Assembly: GCA_963573305.1 (NCBI GenBank)
Contig: OY754337.1
Coordinates: forward strand, 76,831,094 to 76,895,093
Origin: Pyrrhosoma nymphula
Taxonomy: Eukaryota; Arthropoda; Insecta; Odonata; Coenagrionidae
DNA: 64,000 bases
Direction of reading: 5' to 3'
Both the position numbers and the translations under genes were made by a program. The notes beneath the pieces were generated by a model that worked only from the letters and a program-made list of their open reading frames with translations, ran no database searches and was not told the origin of the DNA. Shown in pieces: positions 20,542 through 32,479 of this stretch. Position 1 is the stretch's first letter. Every line of letters starts with the position of its first letter.

Positions 20542-21616
20542 CATAGTTGGGAAAGTTACAAAAAAATTAACTGATTAAAGTTAAAGTTAATCTCTGTAAA
20601 AAGTAACTAGTTGAAGTTCATATTTTCTTTTCTGAAAAAGTAACTGATGAAAGTTAAAGTTAAAAAAAGTAACTTTTACGTTCAAAGATACTTTTTCACT
20701 TACTTTTAAGAAGTAACTTTTAAAAGCTATTTTTCGCAATTGGGATAAATAAATATAAACTTCAAATTCAAGAAAAATTCATTTAATTTTTACTTTAGGC
20801 GTTTTTCAGTCACTCCGCTCAACCCCGCGGGACGACGCGCGCGCTGACGACGGGATGTCGCCGAGTAAGTTATGCGTAAACTGGCGTTTTTTACAGATAC
20901 GTTACTTTGAATGAACCCGTTCCTCTCGTTAACTGTTATAGGATTTTTGGCGACCCCCTTTCTCGTGTTCAACTATGCAGTATTGATGACACGACGTAGC
21001 CGAGTAAGGCATTCGTGCCCTCACGGACATGATCTTCGAGTGGTCTCGTGTTTTAACGTCCGAGGGTGCGTTCCTAAACTTTGGCGGTCACTCCACTCAA
21101 CCCCGCCTTTGTTTGGATGTACTCGTCTGGGCCCATTCATTGTATTCTTGCACAACTTATACCCAGCTATATTGCATTCTTAGATACCGTTTTATTTTCT
21201 CCTTTGTCTGTTGGGCAAGCTTTGCGCCCAATTTCGAACAGGTTCGCCAAAAATTAACGAAAATAATTAACTGAAGTTAGTTTTGTATCAGTCAATGTAT
21301 AATTTTAACGATTAAAAGGAAACTCTTCTATAAAGTAACGGTTAAGTTAAATAGGTTACTACATTTTTAACGATTAATTTTAATCGTTAATTTATTAATG
21401 TTTTTACGTGCTTCGACGGCTTATGTCATTTCGCACTTACTGTCTGCCACGTGCAGACAGGGGCAACAGCACTCGGACGAATCGGAGGATCACCCCTCCA
21501 AACTCGAGCCGAGCCCAACGATGCTTAACTTCGGTGACTGTCCGGTAACCAGTGTTTCCATCGTGGTGGGCCGTTGCCTTAATCGTTAATTTTTAAAATC
21601 GTTTATCCCAACTATG
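20542..21616 (+). mobile_element. Non-autonomous hAT-type element with 8-base TSD
   Basis: Ends CATAGTTGGGAAAG and TTTATCCCAACTATG are imperfect inverted repeats. The element is flanked by a perfect 8-base duplication AATGGTAC (20534-20541 and 21617-21624), the length used by hAT elements. The interior is rich in AAAGTTAAAGTTAA-type sequence with a GC-richer centre (CCCCGCGGGACGACGCGCGC). A second copy lies at 60351-62445 and a diverged fragment at 45127-45262. The 90-codon frame in the centre is conserved between copies only as DNA and matches no transposase. Confidence 0.85.
21408..21577 (-). mobile_element. 5S rRNA-derived SINE, copy 2, inside hAT element
   Basis: The minus strand starts GCAACGGCCCACCACGATGG, then GTCACCGAAGTTAAGCATCG and TTGGGCTCGGCTCGAG, clearly 5S rRNA-like, then the SINE body GTGCTGTTGCCCCTGTCTGC. 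TTAATCGTTAATTT flanks it on both sides (14-base target duplication, with an A/T-rich tail between the left copy and the body). Absent from the hAT copy at 60351-62445, confirming insertion. Confidence 0.85.
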
Positions 21617-22184
21617 AATGGTACTAGAGTGGATTCCGGTCATTTGGGACACATTGGGCCACCACACTTCGCCCCGCCAGTTATGCAAAATATAACGTAA
21701 ATAAATATGTATTTATGTGTGCTAATTTGAATTAAGAAAAACCTGGTTTTGTTTCCCTGCACAAGCATTTATTCGTATTTATGCATCGAAAAATACATTG
21801 GCGAAAGTAGTCAGCGGACTGTCTTAAAATGCATAAAAGAAGTCTAGGACTTCTGAAGGATAGATAACTATTATCTCTGTAATAATGCGTTATATCTTGG
21901 CGATAATTGCATAGTTATTTGAAAGTTAATGCCCCAACCTTTAATTATTACTAATGAATCCACTGGTGATGTTTATATCCACATTTGAGACATCTTTCAA
22001 AAGAAAACAAACCGACAAACTTTTTCTCATAGGGACTTGATCGTCCCGTTTCAAACAATTGCGACTGCGCATCGAGTCCTGCGCATGGATGTGCTTTCCT
22101 ATCAGCCGCAGTGGAAGTCGACACAAAAGTTGCCTCCAAGCGACGCGTGAGTCGCTGGGAGTCACTTAATTGGAAAGCACTCCA

Positions 22185-22584
22185 CGATTGACATTATTTC
22201 CTGGCCTAAGCTGGCAGAAGGGTTGGCGAAAGGTCGCGCTTTATTAAAATACAACCAGTGTTTCCGGAAGCAAGAACGTAAAATAATATCGGTGGGACAG
22301 AACAGTTTCCATCGTTACCCATCCTTCCTCAACTCTAGCGGCTACATATCCACCCGCTTCGGTAACGATAGGAATGCCCGAAACATTTCTTACAATTTTT
22401 TCTCCAGGGTCAATTGTCAAGCAATTGTCGGTCAGTCAAAATCTGCATCCGAAATGAGCAAGTCACATAGATGGGGCACGAATGCGTGTTGACCATTGAG
22501 CCCTTAAAAAGCCGGCCAGAGGAAGTTACAGTTGAGTCTCTTGGGTGCCTATCATGCTCATCACGCATTTAAACTCCGAAATCT
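22185..22584. other. No recognisable feature
   Basis: Unsupported 89-codon frame at 22223-22492. Nothing else recognised. Confidence 0.3.
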
Positions 22585-23144
22585 TTAAGGAGGTTCCGCC
22601 GCGACTGTGTGAGTCAAAATAAATACTAAATTCCACATTTTTTATATATTTTGTCCAAAAAATCCTGCTTTCGCTGATGCAATGCGTTACCTACAGAAAA
22701 CCAAAAGTAAAGTAGAACAAATGCAGATTATTCCACGAATGTATTTTAAATTAGCACTTTTTTCCAGCCATTGGTGCCGACTGCAGCACCATTTCCTACG
22801 AACTACCGCATTTTGACTTCAATTACGGCAGTAATTTCATAATAACTAAAACAATAAGGTGGTAAGATGCCTAAATTTTATTTTTATTCAATTTATCTGA
22901 ATTATTTCCTTCATATAAATAGTTTTCCGCAAAAATGGCATTTATATTTTATGGAAAAATACTATTTTTCCTCGTGTTTCTCTCATTCACCCATTGAACA
23001 CACTGTAATTTCAAGTTCAATTATAGAATGAAATAGCGAGGAAAGGTATTATTTTGTTGTTCATATCAGATAGAGGACAACTTTTTCCACAAGTAGACAG
23101 AATATGAATAAAATTTAAGTCATTTTACGGCGGAACTACCTTAA
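22585..23144. mobile_element. TTAA-bounded MITE of a related type
   Basis: TTAAGGAGGTTCCGCCG at 22585 is mirrored by CGGCGGAACTACCTTAA ending 23144. It is 560 bases, the same size class as the GGTAGTT MITE (565-569 bases) and sharing TTAAGG(T)(A)GTT at the tip, but the interior differs. Non-coding. Confidence 0.65.
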
Positions 23145-23329
23145 CCGGCGCGCGCGTGGCGGTGTATAACCTCAGAAAATGGATTTTTTAAATGTCCCCC
23201 GACGAGCGCGCTATACTCCAATTGTTTAATCTTGTAAAAAGTGATACATTGATAAGCACAAAGAGTTTTTAAAAAACACTTCCCGAGTGCAATAATTTTT
23301 TAAAAACATTCCATTATCTCTATTGCTCC

Positions 23330-23660
23330 AATATCCACCAGTTGACCGCTTTCATGAAGCTCACCGTTTTTGAATGGACTGAGAGAATGACCAACGAAGA
23401 AATATGTATAACGAAAATTCTGAGAATAAAAAAAGACCAACTGATTTTGCGTCACAATAGCCTATATATAACAACAATAGAAGGAGAAATGAAAGGGAAG
23501 AATTTCCAAGGAAGACAAAGGACGGAGTGCAACAGGCAAATTAAGAAGGACGCCAACGTGAACACTTTTTGTTAAGGAATGAAACGGTTAGCTGATAGGG
23601 GAGAGTGAAGTGGAGCGCTGCATCAAACCCATCTTCAGATAGATTCTGATGATGCTCAGA
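23330..23660 (+). mobile_element. LINE C-terminal remnant
   Basis: Translation has WTERMTNEEICITKI, then IEGEMKGKNFQGRQRTE and GMKRLADRGE, matching the C-terminal region of endonuclease-RT type non-LTR elements (W-x-(D/E)-R-x-(T/R)-NEE, EGKxxGRPRxxY, ADR.EWRAA). Broken by a stop after NTFC. Confidence 0.7.
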
Positions 23661-23754
23661 ACAGTTCCAATCTATTATGTAAGTTCCAAACCGGTCTATT
23701 CTCTGACGACGTTGATAATATTTTACGAAATCCGGCATACTATACAAAACCTCA

Positions 23755-24245
23755 GATAATGAGAATAAAATTAGGGAACTAGAATGCAGAACGGACCGAT
23801 TTAAAATGTCATTTTTCCCACGAACGATAAGGGACCATAACAGCTGCCAATGAGACTTTCATCTAGGTTTGTCGTTAGGTAGTGTAGCTCTTAGTAGTTC
23901 GTAATACTCAAGTACTCCGTAATACTTGAATCCTTTTCTGCTACCTAGTACTAACAGCTCGCCGTACATGTTGTCTACATAAGTCTTGAGTTTCTGTCCA
24001 TTTGTGTAGTTGTAAAATACATATATATTAACGGTCCCTCTCCATTGTGATAATATCTGTAGTGTAGTAGTGCATGCTTGTGAGGCTTCGCTTCGTGACA
24101 AGCATTAGTGATGTATAGTAATGCATAATTAGTCGTAGTTACACAAACTTTAGGGTATAGTGTAATGCATGTTAGTGAATACTCACCCCCTGCCACACAC
24201 CCCTGTGGTGGCTTGCAGGGTATTTTGTAGATGTATATATACATA
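23755..24245 (+). mobile_element. LINE 3' end (SFFPRTIRD type)
   Basis: SFFPRTIRDHNS at about 23807-23842 is the C-terminal FFPRTIRxWN motif of a non-LTR RT. The 3' UTR contains GTGCATGCTTGTGAGGCTTC and CCCCCTGCCACACACCCC, ending GGCTTGCAGGGTATTTTGTA followed by a GATGTA-type tail. The same 3' UTR is at 27414-27630, 44248-44550 and 46240-46548. Confidence 0.75.
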
Positions 24246-24249
24246 GAAA

Positions 24250-24975
24250 TAGGTAAATCAATACCCAAGCGAACGATGGGGCAATTTCATACAAGTGAAA
24301 GTGTCAACAAGACGCAGATTCGAGTTACATCTGCGGCGCGTTCCTGTCAACAGTCACTTCACCCAAAATTAATTTTGGAATTATAATTCTCTTTAGTAAA
24401 GCATAGTTAAAATCTTATCTCTTTTCATAGGGGGAAATATTTTTTATCAATCCGTAAATTGCGGAATAAATATTATTCCAATGCCATATATAAAGTCATG
24501 TTAATCCGACCATTTAAATGATTAATAATTGAAGAAAAAAACATTGACTAGCAATCGAAATTCCTGCATGGTTAGTATATCCAATATATGAAATAAGTAT
24601 GGAGAGACGGAATCCTAAAATTTTAGTTTGGAGTCCAAACGCTTGGCAGTGTAGAGATCGTTCCATAGATGTATGTTAACACGGAATATTCCAATCTACT
24701 GATGTGAGTAATTTATCTATGGCGCGTTCATTGAGTTACGCTCTGGAAGACGGTCACCAACGGCAACCGTGAATTTATGTATGTTCACCTACACGTGGCT
24801 GCCGTTCCATGTTACTTATCCCGAAGTGACTCGGAAAATCCACTAAGTGCAACGGCTGCAGTTTTTGTCCACCTCATCAATGATGACGAGCAAAATATTC
24901 ACATTATGATGCTGAAGTGATCACCACAAGCGCACATCTACTTACGATTCCGGCGACATAAACGAAAAGCGACAA
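24250..24975. other. No recognisable feature
   Basis: No supported frame or repeat. Confidence 0.3.
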
Positions 24976-25440
24976 ATGGTAACCAGTTTTCTAGCCGTTG
25001 ATTTGACCACAGACCGGATTCCCAGTTCCACCCGCTTCAATTCCTTTATCCTAAGCCCTTCCTTATTTATGGCACGTCTTGTTTATTCAATTATTTCTTT
25101 CAAGAGGCTGTTTCGTCTCAGTATGCGTCCAATTGAGTTTCCCACTTCTACTTTGCAGAGGTTTCATCTAACTTCTATTCTCTCTAACTCTTCGAAAGAC
25201 TTCTAGGTTAGCAATTCTCTTAGTCTCTTTGAACTTAATCATTCTTCTATTTCACACCAAATTTCCACTGATTCCCATCTTCTTTGCTCTATACAGCTGA
25301 TATTTTCCAGGTTTCACTACAGCATAAGAGCATGCTCAAAATTGGTTGCGATTTTTCATTCCTTCTCTTCTTCCAAGCTTGCGTTTCTGGCTGTAAGTAG
25401 GCTCTCCTTCTGACACAATGCTTTCTTTGATTGGTATTTT
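24976..25440 (-). mobile_element. Decayed LINE remnant
   Basis: Minus-strand pieces include CCSETWKISAV (compare YGSETWT of LINE RT C-termini) near 25320 and SIGRILRRNSLLKEII near 25130. Multiple frameshifts. Weak but consistent in order and strand. Confidence 0.45.
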
Positions 25441-25444
25441 CTGT

Positions 25445-26875
25445 TCACTATATCTCTCATGCTTCTTCAGTCACTGGCGATCTTACTTCCCAGAAAACTA
25501 AGTTCCTCCAATTCAGTAGTTTATTTTGTCTAAGTGTTACGGTGACTTTATCTCTTGGATTTCTAACCGTAATGATATAAAAAGAGCCAACATTTGTATT
25601 GCAGAGATTCACCAAATCTTATAACCCTCCACAATTAGAACACACTTTATTTAAACAAAGAATTATAAAAAATAGAAAAAATATACAGGCATGCGCCAAG
25701 AGAAGTGTAAAGCTCAATAGACAGCCAGGAAATATATTTCGAAATAGCCACAGAGAAATCGGGAGTGAAACCCTAAAATTTCCGCTTCAGTATCTACCCG
25801 ATTATGCCACAACGATCAGTAATTACGATAATAGTACATCTGGTTGAGTAATACATCTAACATAGGGGCATGGAAATGGAGTCAAAAATACTCAAGCAAT
25901 TTTCCACGAAAATTATATCGGTTATCGCACTTGCAAAACCCATTACATCGATTCAATTTATGGTAGGGCATCATATCGTAGACAAAAGCACTTAAAATGT
26001 GGCCATAAACGGGGTAAAACATATCCATTCAGTTTTTTAATACTAAAAGTGCCATTAACAGAACCAGAAGGTAACAGAAAAATCAATTTGCGTGACAATA
26101 GTATCGTATAAATTCTTGAATGAAATCTGTGTTCAAGTTTATAAAAAGGCGTCAACAACAATTCCAAAAATCTCTTTGCATTAGAACTGAAATAGAATTA
26201 ACTTGCAGCGAAAGTCTATTCACGTATATATTTCAATATGGTTAGTCTACAACTTTAAAAACTTGCTTAATCACGGCTCAACGAGAAAATGCTGATTTCG
26301 TATGTTGAATGTCTCAGTGAAGGTGAAAGCTGATACGGAGTAAGATTACTCAGTAAAATTAAAAAAAATAATAACATATCCATTAATCCGTAAGTTATAT
26401 TGCCTTCCAATGCAACTGCATAAGTTCCAGAATGACATTTCAACGGGTTAATGACATGCGACAAATAAATCTAACTGACCTCAAAACAATAAAATATTCC
26501 CGAAACAATTTTTTAAGCGCGTGCAATTTAAAGGTACCTACTATCAACCTGCAATCGACCTTCACGCCAAATTTCATATTCGGATCTCGCCAAAGAGGCG
26601 TCTTATTACAGGCGTGACAGAAGGACAGAAATTGTTGCACGTCGACACTCTTTTTCCGGAGTGGCCCAAGGTCGGTCTCCCAAGGTCGCTCGCATCGAAA
26701 GCAGCGCTCGCAAGAGATGCGCTTCTATTAAGACTCGCTTCTCATCCGAATTCCCCTTTCCCTGCATCGCATTGTGTTAACCATTGAACTTTCCAACGCA
26801 AATATCCGTTCAATCAATTGGCAGAATTTAATCATTGTTCCAAACATTTTCACATCGATAAATGATGAATTGGTG
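25445..26875. other. No recognisable feature
   Basis: Several frames of 60-90 codons without any family resemblance. No repeat recognised. Confidence 0.3.
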
Positions 26876-26879
26876 GACT

Positions 26880-27015
26880 AGCGCTTCCAGGTAGTAACTC
26901 CAACAGCTGAAGTTCCTGCGTTCCAAACTAACGTCTCAATCCTAGGACAAATTTACTAGATCCATGCTAGAAGTGAGACTCGAACCCATGACCTTAAGGT
27001 TGCCACGCCTGCACG
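26880..27015 (-). mobile_element. tRNA-like SINE fragment
   Basis: The minus strand carries GTGCAGGCGTGGCAACC followed by GGTCATGGGTTCGAGTCTC, a good box B (GGTTCGAGTC). No full tRNA fold. Confidence 0.4.
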
Positions 27016-27089
27016 TCACTAAAATTTCTTGAAGTGTCCTGGAAAAAACAATGAAGGAATAGAACCTGAGGATTAACACAAAGAAAAAA

Positions 27090-27960
27090 AACTTCGCTTG
27101 CGGAGGAAATCCAGAAGACAATGTCGCCAGAAGAATTGGGCAATTGAAAAATATACGAATTTTGTTTTCAGGGTCAAAGAATCACCAGCGATAGAAAGGA
27201 GAAAGATAGATATGCTGAGCAGAGCAGCGAAAGACAAGAAAGCATTCTGCCAGAAGAGTCTACTTGCAGCCAGCATCACAAGCTTGAAAGAAGGAAATAT
27301 TTCATTGAAACATACGTATTCACGTACCTATGTGGTAGCGAGGCTCATGAGATAACATCAGCAGTAGATAGGTGATCGGAAGTGATAGGAATGTGGTGTT
27401 ATCGAAGAATGATAAATTAAGAGAGAAACGATAAATTAAGAGAGATATTTTGCCGAACGTATAGGTATGGGAATTCGTTTTTCCCCCGAACAATAAGGGA
27501 CTTTAATAAATGCAAGGCGTAATTTCATAGAGCGTTTCCTTTTTATATGTAAACGGCTGGTGTCCTAACACCCCCCGCCACACGCCTATTGAGGCGGCTT
27601 GCGGGGTAGTATATAGATGTAGATGTAGATGAATGATGAAGATCACATTGTCGGAGGGAGTCACGAACGAGGAAGTCACAAAAAGAGTTGGGAAGAGAAG
27701 ATATTTGATTGAAACGCCGAGAAGAAGAAGAGCGCATTCTTCGACACGACAGACGCTTGAAAACAGTTCCTGCTGAAAGGAGAAATGTATGGGAAGGATT
27801 GCCGAGGATTACCAAGGATGGAAAGTATGATGAGAAGCATTATAGAAGTTTAGATGAAGGCTAATGAAGGAATGACACGGTTGGCTGACAATGAGAGAAG
27901 AGTACTTTGGGTTGACGACTGCTGACGATGGTGAAAAGAAGGGTGAACATCGATGGTCTT
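27090..27960 (+). mobile_element. LINE C-terminal remnant, split by another LINE
   Basis: 5' part: RKIDMLSRAAKDKKAFCQKS, LKEGNISLKHTYSRTYV and GMWCYRRMI, matching RIAxAKKAF..K..L......T(Y)VWS...MWCWRRM of LINE RTs. The frame resumes after 27637 with MKITLSEGVTNEEVTKRVG (WTDRVTNEEVLRRVG) and a decayed GRGRPRM..Y..Q and TRLADNEREYF region. Removing 27414-27630 and one flanking copy restores continuity across RRM-MKIT. Confidence 0.75.
27414..27630 (+). mobile_element. Nested LINE 3' end with 7-base TSD
   Basis: Contains NSFFPRTIRDFNK and the CCCCCCGCCACACGCC...GGCTTGCGGGGTA 3' UTR, ending in ATAGATGTAGATGTAGAT. GAATGAT occurs at 27407-27413 and 27631-27637 as a target duplication. Severely 5'-truncated. 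Younger than the host LINE remnant. Confidence 0.75.
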
Positions 27961-27964
27961 TTAT

Positions 27965-29089
27965 ATTTTCCAACGCTTGTGAAATATTATGTGTTTGCCG
28001 AATGGAAGACAAAACCCAAAAGATCCCAAGGTTGCAGCGCTGACTTCCGACATATCAGCAGCTTTCCCCCTCCCTGACCTTGAGGACGGGAGCATTATAG
28101 CAACTCTGGGCCGAATGACATTGCCATTAGCAAAATGAACTCGCTGGTATCGACGTGACGTGCGGATGGAAACAAGAAGTAAGTTGTGGTAAGCTGAGGT
28201 TAGATGATCGGGATAGACAACCGCTGAATAGGTAACGTTATGAGGTCAACCTGTAGATGAAAAAAAATGAACTTTTATCTTCTCATATGCTCCGCTCTCA
28301 AGTCCGCGAAGGACAGAGGTGATGAAACCGATTATCGTCTGAAGTCTTAAGATCAAGTTCGACCAGTAATCTTTATCCATACTTAGAAAAATGAAGGAAG
28401 CAAACGGGAGAATTCTTCAAAAGTACGACTTGGCGGCAATAGCGAGATAGATGTGCCACTTTGGATTCACGAGATCGTCCCACGCGTCGCTAATTTCGTA
28501 AGCGAGCGAGTTCGCTAGGCTGCCAGTCTTTTGTCATGGCGCGAGAGCACATTACACAAGGGCGACTCAAGAACGCTGCATATCCTTACCTGGAGGAAAC
28601 TGTGTGCTCACCACCGTCTACGCTCGTGGCATTGACTTTGCTATTAATGAGCAGCGATAGTCGTCTTGCCTGGTTGGATCCGGGAGTCTTAGGGCAGAGG
28701 GTATCACGCGATCGCCTTCGGAGTTCCATAAGAGTTCATCGCTGCTATGGAAATAAAAGAGCAAGCAATTTTTTGCGATATTTTATAACGTTTGCGAGAA
28801 CCGCCATATTTTACTTCAATTTTTTTCCCACCAACGCAAACACTATGCAACGGCATTAACTCTAACTTTAACAACACTGCCAAAAATCATTAAACAAGTT
28901 TCCTTTGCAACTTACTTTATAAAAACATCGAAATAATTTGAACATACATAGGAGTCTTACATCAAGGATGGATTCGACATTGTCAAACCGGATGTGACGT
29001 CACAGCTTGAACGAATCTCAACTTATAAATGGCATTATTTGACAATTTTAGAGGTTCTGACGATAACATTTCGTCAATTTAAAGACTGG
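27965..29089. other. No recognisable feature
   Basis: A 107-codon frame at 28536-28859 has no recognisable similarity. Nothing else seen. Confidence 0.3.
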
Positions 29090-29570
29090 TCAATTCCGAA
29101 GCCTTCCCGAATTGCGCACCAGAGCAATTATAAACAATGCAACAAAAATATTTACAATACAGAATACTTTTTTATTTGAGATTTTCCACTCAACCGCAGT
29201 TTCCCTCACCAAAGCCCACACATCCATCTTTTTTAAGTAAAAGTCCTTATTACCCTTAAGTTCATCACCCAACCCCCACTCTCAACCCGTCCCTATCAAA
29301 TGCATCTCCCACATCTAACCCCCTCCTATCCATTTCCTTCCTCATTCCTCCATCCAACCATGACTTCTTGGGCCTTTCTCTTTTCCTTCTGCATTCCGGT
29401 ATCCAATTTAGAGCAGCTTTGGGTGTTCTCTCATCCCCCATTCTTTGGACGTGTCCAAACCATCGTAATCCTCTTTCTTCCAAAATATCCACTGCATCCT
29501 TCTTTACCTCCATGATTTCTCTTATCCCCTCGTCTCTAACTCTTTCTATCCTAGATTTCTTGTCCAAAAG
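29090..29570 (-). mobile_element. LINE C-terminal remnant
   Basis: A 100-codon minus frame reads SRIERVRDEGIREIMEVKKD, then ERGLRWFGHVQRMGDER, WIPECRRKRERPKKSWLDGG and MDRRGLDVGDAFDR, the typical C-terminus of endonuclease-RT LINE proteins (RWFGHVxRM, GKRxRGRPxKSW, DR..WR). The frame is open from the start of this fragment to its natural stop. The RT part is missing. Confidence 0.8.
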
Positions 29571-29574
29571 TCCA

Positions 29575-30269
29575 TTTCTGTGGCTCGTAATTTACTGTTA
29601 CTTAATACTGAATTGGCTACAAGCATCCGTATGTTTATGCGGTGTACCCCGTTATTACCGTGTGGATTTTCTTCGAACTCATGATACATTTATTGAGTTG
29701 ATAATTATTTATAGTGGTAGTAAATTTAAGTTAAAAGTGGCTGCAGCGGCAGTCGTCATTGATTGCATATTTTAACAATTTTTCAAGTAAGTTGATGAAG
29801 TGCTGGAACCACATTTCGTTTAAGTAGTACCTATCTATTGATATGAGGAGCTCGCCATACATGCAGCTGTGGAAATGGTGTAAGAACTATATTTTACACT
29901 TTTGCATTGAGCTATTTATAGATTTCGTTGCGGTATTCGAAATGTAGGCGAAAAATATATTATGTTTTATAAAACCTTTGACCTTGACATTTTTTGGCAA
30001 CCAAAAAAGCAAGTGATATTAATATGAAAAGTATTATTTCGCGTAGAAATAAAATATGTCTATACGTAATCGAATTATTACGATATATGTACATCTCATA
30101 TGCCATAAGGCTACGTGTTAAATAGTGTTGAATTGCCAGCAAACAAAATCGTGAAAATGTATTTTTTTAATTTTATCTAATTGTATAAAGATGTCATTTA
30201 TAAGAACAGTCATTCAAAGTTTTTCGCAAATTTGGAGAAGGGCAATGATCGCTCCAATTACCTTAATGT
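29575..30269. other. No recognisable feature
   Basis: AT-rich; no supported frame or repeat. Confidence 0.3.
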
Positions 30270-30425
30270 GCCCCGATTTCTAATATTATATCGCATCGTA
30301 CACCACGCTCAAGACAAACACAACATCCAACCCGTACGCGGAATTCGAACTCACGGACATTGTGTGTCACCCAGCCAACAGAGCCGACCGAGTTCCTGTG
30401 GCCAGCTTTTATCACGTTGAATGCG
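30270..30425 (-). mobile_element. tRNA-like SINE fragment
   Basis: Minus strand TTGGCTGGGTGACACAC (box A-like) and GTGAGTTCGAATTCCG (box B), then GGGTTGGATGTTGTGTTTGT, a tail type common in arthropod tRNA SINEs. Confidence 0.5.
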
Positions 30426-30429
30426 TATC

Positions 30430-31014
30430 TGTATCCTTAATTCTGCATAGAAACGAAAATAAACGTTACTTCCGCAGTAAGAGAGTAGTGTTTCTTTCGG
30501 TAAATACCGCCAGAGCCATTAGAAAATGAATTTTTCGAAGTGTGGAAGAAAAGTATTATAACCAGAGACTTTGGAGTCTACGGAGAATCTCTCCTCTAAA
30601 TTTTGGACCATTTTAAGGTCTCTGAAATCGCGTATTAACGCAACAAGTTGATTGGAGGGTTAATGAAGAGATGTGCCAATCTTTTTTCAATTTAAGGACT
30701 GCTGCCCAATTACCCAACTCCCAAGCAAAATTTCAGCCGAAAATTTCGTGATTGAGGATCATATAATTTAACAGTTGATAATCGTCTCTTTTAAATAGGT
30801 ACTGAAGATGGAGGCAAGTGCGGAGAAAATGAGCGAAAGTGAACAGTTATTTTTTTTCAGTTTCTCGTGCAACTCTCACAGTTTTTGCCTTCATTTATCG
30901 GCCAATCCTCCCAAATGTTTTAGGTAACAGACCTATAAGCTGAAAATACTTACTTTGTATTCTGTTTATACACTTGAAATTTTGTGTTATGTTAAATTAT
31001 ATCTTAACATGTAG
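30430..31014. other. No recognisable feature
   Basis: Nothing identified. Confidence 0.3.
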
Positions 31015-31400
31015 TATCAAGGCAATAAATCACACAACCATGGCACTAGAAATGTCCTGCAATTAACATACCCACAACACAGACTAAAAATATATGAAAA
31101 ATCCCCATATTACATGGGTATAAATTGTTTAAAAAGTTACCTATACAATTTAAAAATAATTCGACCAATTTCTACGTTTTAAAAAGAAAGGTAAAAGAGA
31201 TATTGATAGATAAAGCATATTACTCTATTCAAGAGTATCTTGATGACGAGGAACTATTATAATGTGCCAAATGTCCAAGTGTATCTATGTACCTCAACTT
31301 ATGTATGTTTTTGTAAGGATTTAATGCATGTACGCCCAATACTTTATATATTTTCCAAACAATATTTTACACTTCTGACGAGCCACCAACTTACCCTAGC
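31015..31400 (+). mobile_element. LINE C-terminal remnant
   Basis: Translation HNHGTRNVLQLTYPQHRLKI, YEKSPYYMGI, then after one frameshift LFKKLPIQFKN and RKVKEILIDKAYYSIQEYL fits the conserved end of jockey/CR1-like RTs (H.Y.TR, P.HRL..YEKSP.Y.G.K.FN.LP, K..LK..L..KAYYS..E.L). The stop and 3' UTR follow at about 31260. Confidence 0.7.
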
Positions 31401-31624
31401 CGTAGCTAAACATTTTTAAGTGCAATACGACAATAAATGATATTATTACGATTATTACTAGCATAGAACACCACCATGCAGCATTGGGAGCTTCCCATTT
31501 CGTATGTGCTGAAGGTAGCGCAATACATAAGCACACACATATCGGCGATGTGCGCATGGGAAAATGTTCGGTAATTTGCCGGTAGGTAGTCTTCTGCAGG
31601 CATATATAATAGTTACGTCTGAGT

Positions 31625-32475
31625 TAATAAGATAAGATAAGATTTTATTTGTTCCAGAGACATTACATGGAATGTATAGAACACGTCATAATTCAATAAG
31701 TATATAAAAAAACATATTTACACAGAAAGACTCATATAAATAAATTCTCCACTTTGTAAAGACATTTCTCGAGGAGAAAGGAGTCTTTTGAAGGCGTTCA
31801 CAGTTGTCACTTTTTTAATATGACATGGGATTACATTATATAATTTTATCCCCATGACTTTGGGACCCCGGGAGCACAATTTACAATTCTGTAGCATTAT
31901 ATGCAAATCCTCAGATCTTCTGGTGTAGTGGTTATGAAAGTTATTATTTTTAGCAAATAGAGACATGTTAGATCTCATATATAGCACAACATAATAAACA
32001 TAAATGGACGGCACAGTTAGCAGACCCATTTTTTTAAACAATAGCTGACAGTGTGCCCTGAAGGGGGCATTACACATAGTGCGTACAATTTTTTTCTGTA
32101 TCTTAAAGATTTCAAGTAGCTGGGAAGTTGCACCCCATAGAACAATGTCATAAGAGATCCGGGAGTAAAAATGGGCAAAGTAAACACTTCTGAGAACATC
32201 AATACTGACAGCATGCTTCAGCACAGATAGCATATAATAGATAGAGTTCAAATTTTTACATAAATTGTCGATATGTGTCGACTAATTCAATAATGTATCA
32301 ATGAGAACACCAAGAAATTTGACTTCATCCTTAGGTTCACAAACAGAACTGTCAACTAAGGACATACTTTGGTAACCCTTTTGTGATGTTGAGAATAACA
32401 TAAATTGGGTTTTAGGTACTACATTGCAACTAATTAACGAATTCATCCCAGGTAAATGCTTCAAAAGGTTACTTT
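31625..32475 (-). mobile_element. LINE 3' half (jockey/CR1-like RT C-terminus)
   Basis: A 177-codon frame (32251-31718) and, in the same frame after one stop at 32282, an upstream 60-codon piece with KDEVKFLGVLIDTLLN. Key blocks are VYFAHFYSRISYDIVLWG, IFKIQKKIVRTM, LFKKMGLLTVPSIYVYYVV and NHYTRRSEDLHI. The 3' end runs into AATAAAATCTTATCTTATCT (minus), a simple-repeat tail. 5'-truncated just beyond 32470. One premature stop; otherwise well preserved. Confidence 0.8.
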
Positions 32476-32479
32476 TTTA

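Larger units (their letters stand above)
20402..22183. mobile_element. Candidate outer TIR element holding a hAT element
   Basis: GGGTGCTTTTCAATTA at 20402 is mirrored by TTAATTGGAAAGCACTCC at 22166-22183. Sequence inside both ends is rich in GAGTCGCT/AGCGACTC. Without the hAT element at 20542-21616 it would be about 700 bases. No clear target duplication found, so the boundaries are provisional. Confidence 0.5.

Noticed and set aside
20911..21183. 90-codon frame repeated almost identically at 61939-62211
   Set aside because: The repetition is explained by two copies of the same hAT-type element; similarity continues equally in non-coding flanks and no transposase motif is visible.
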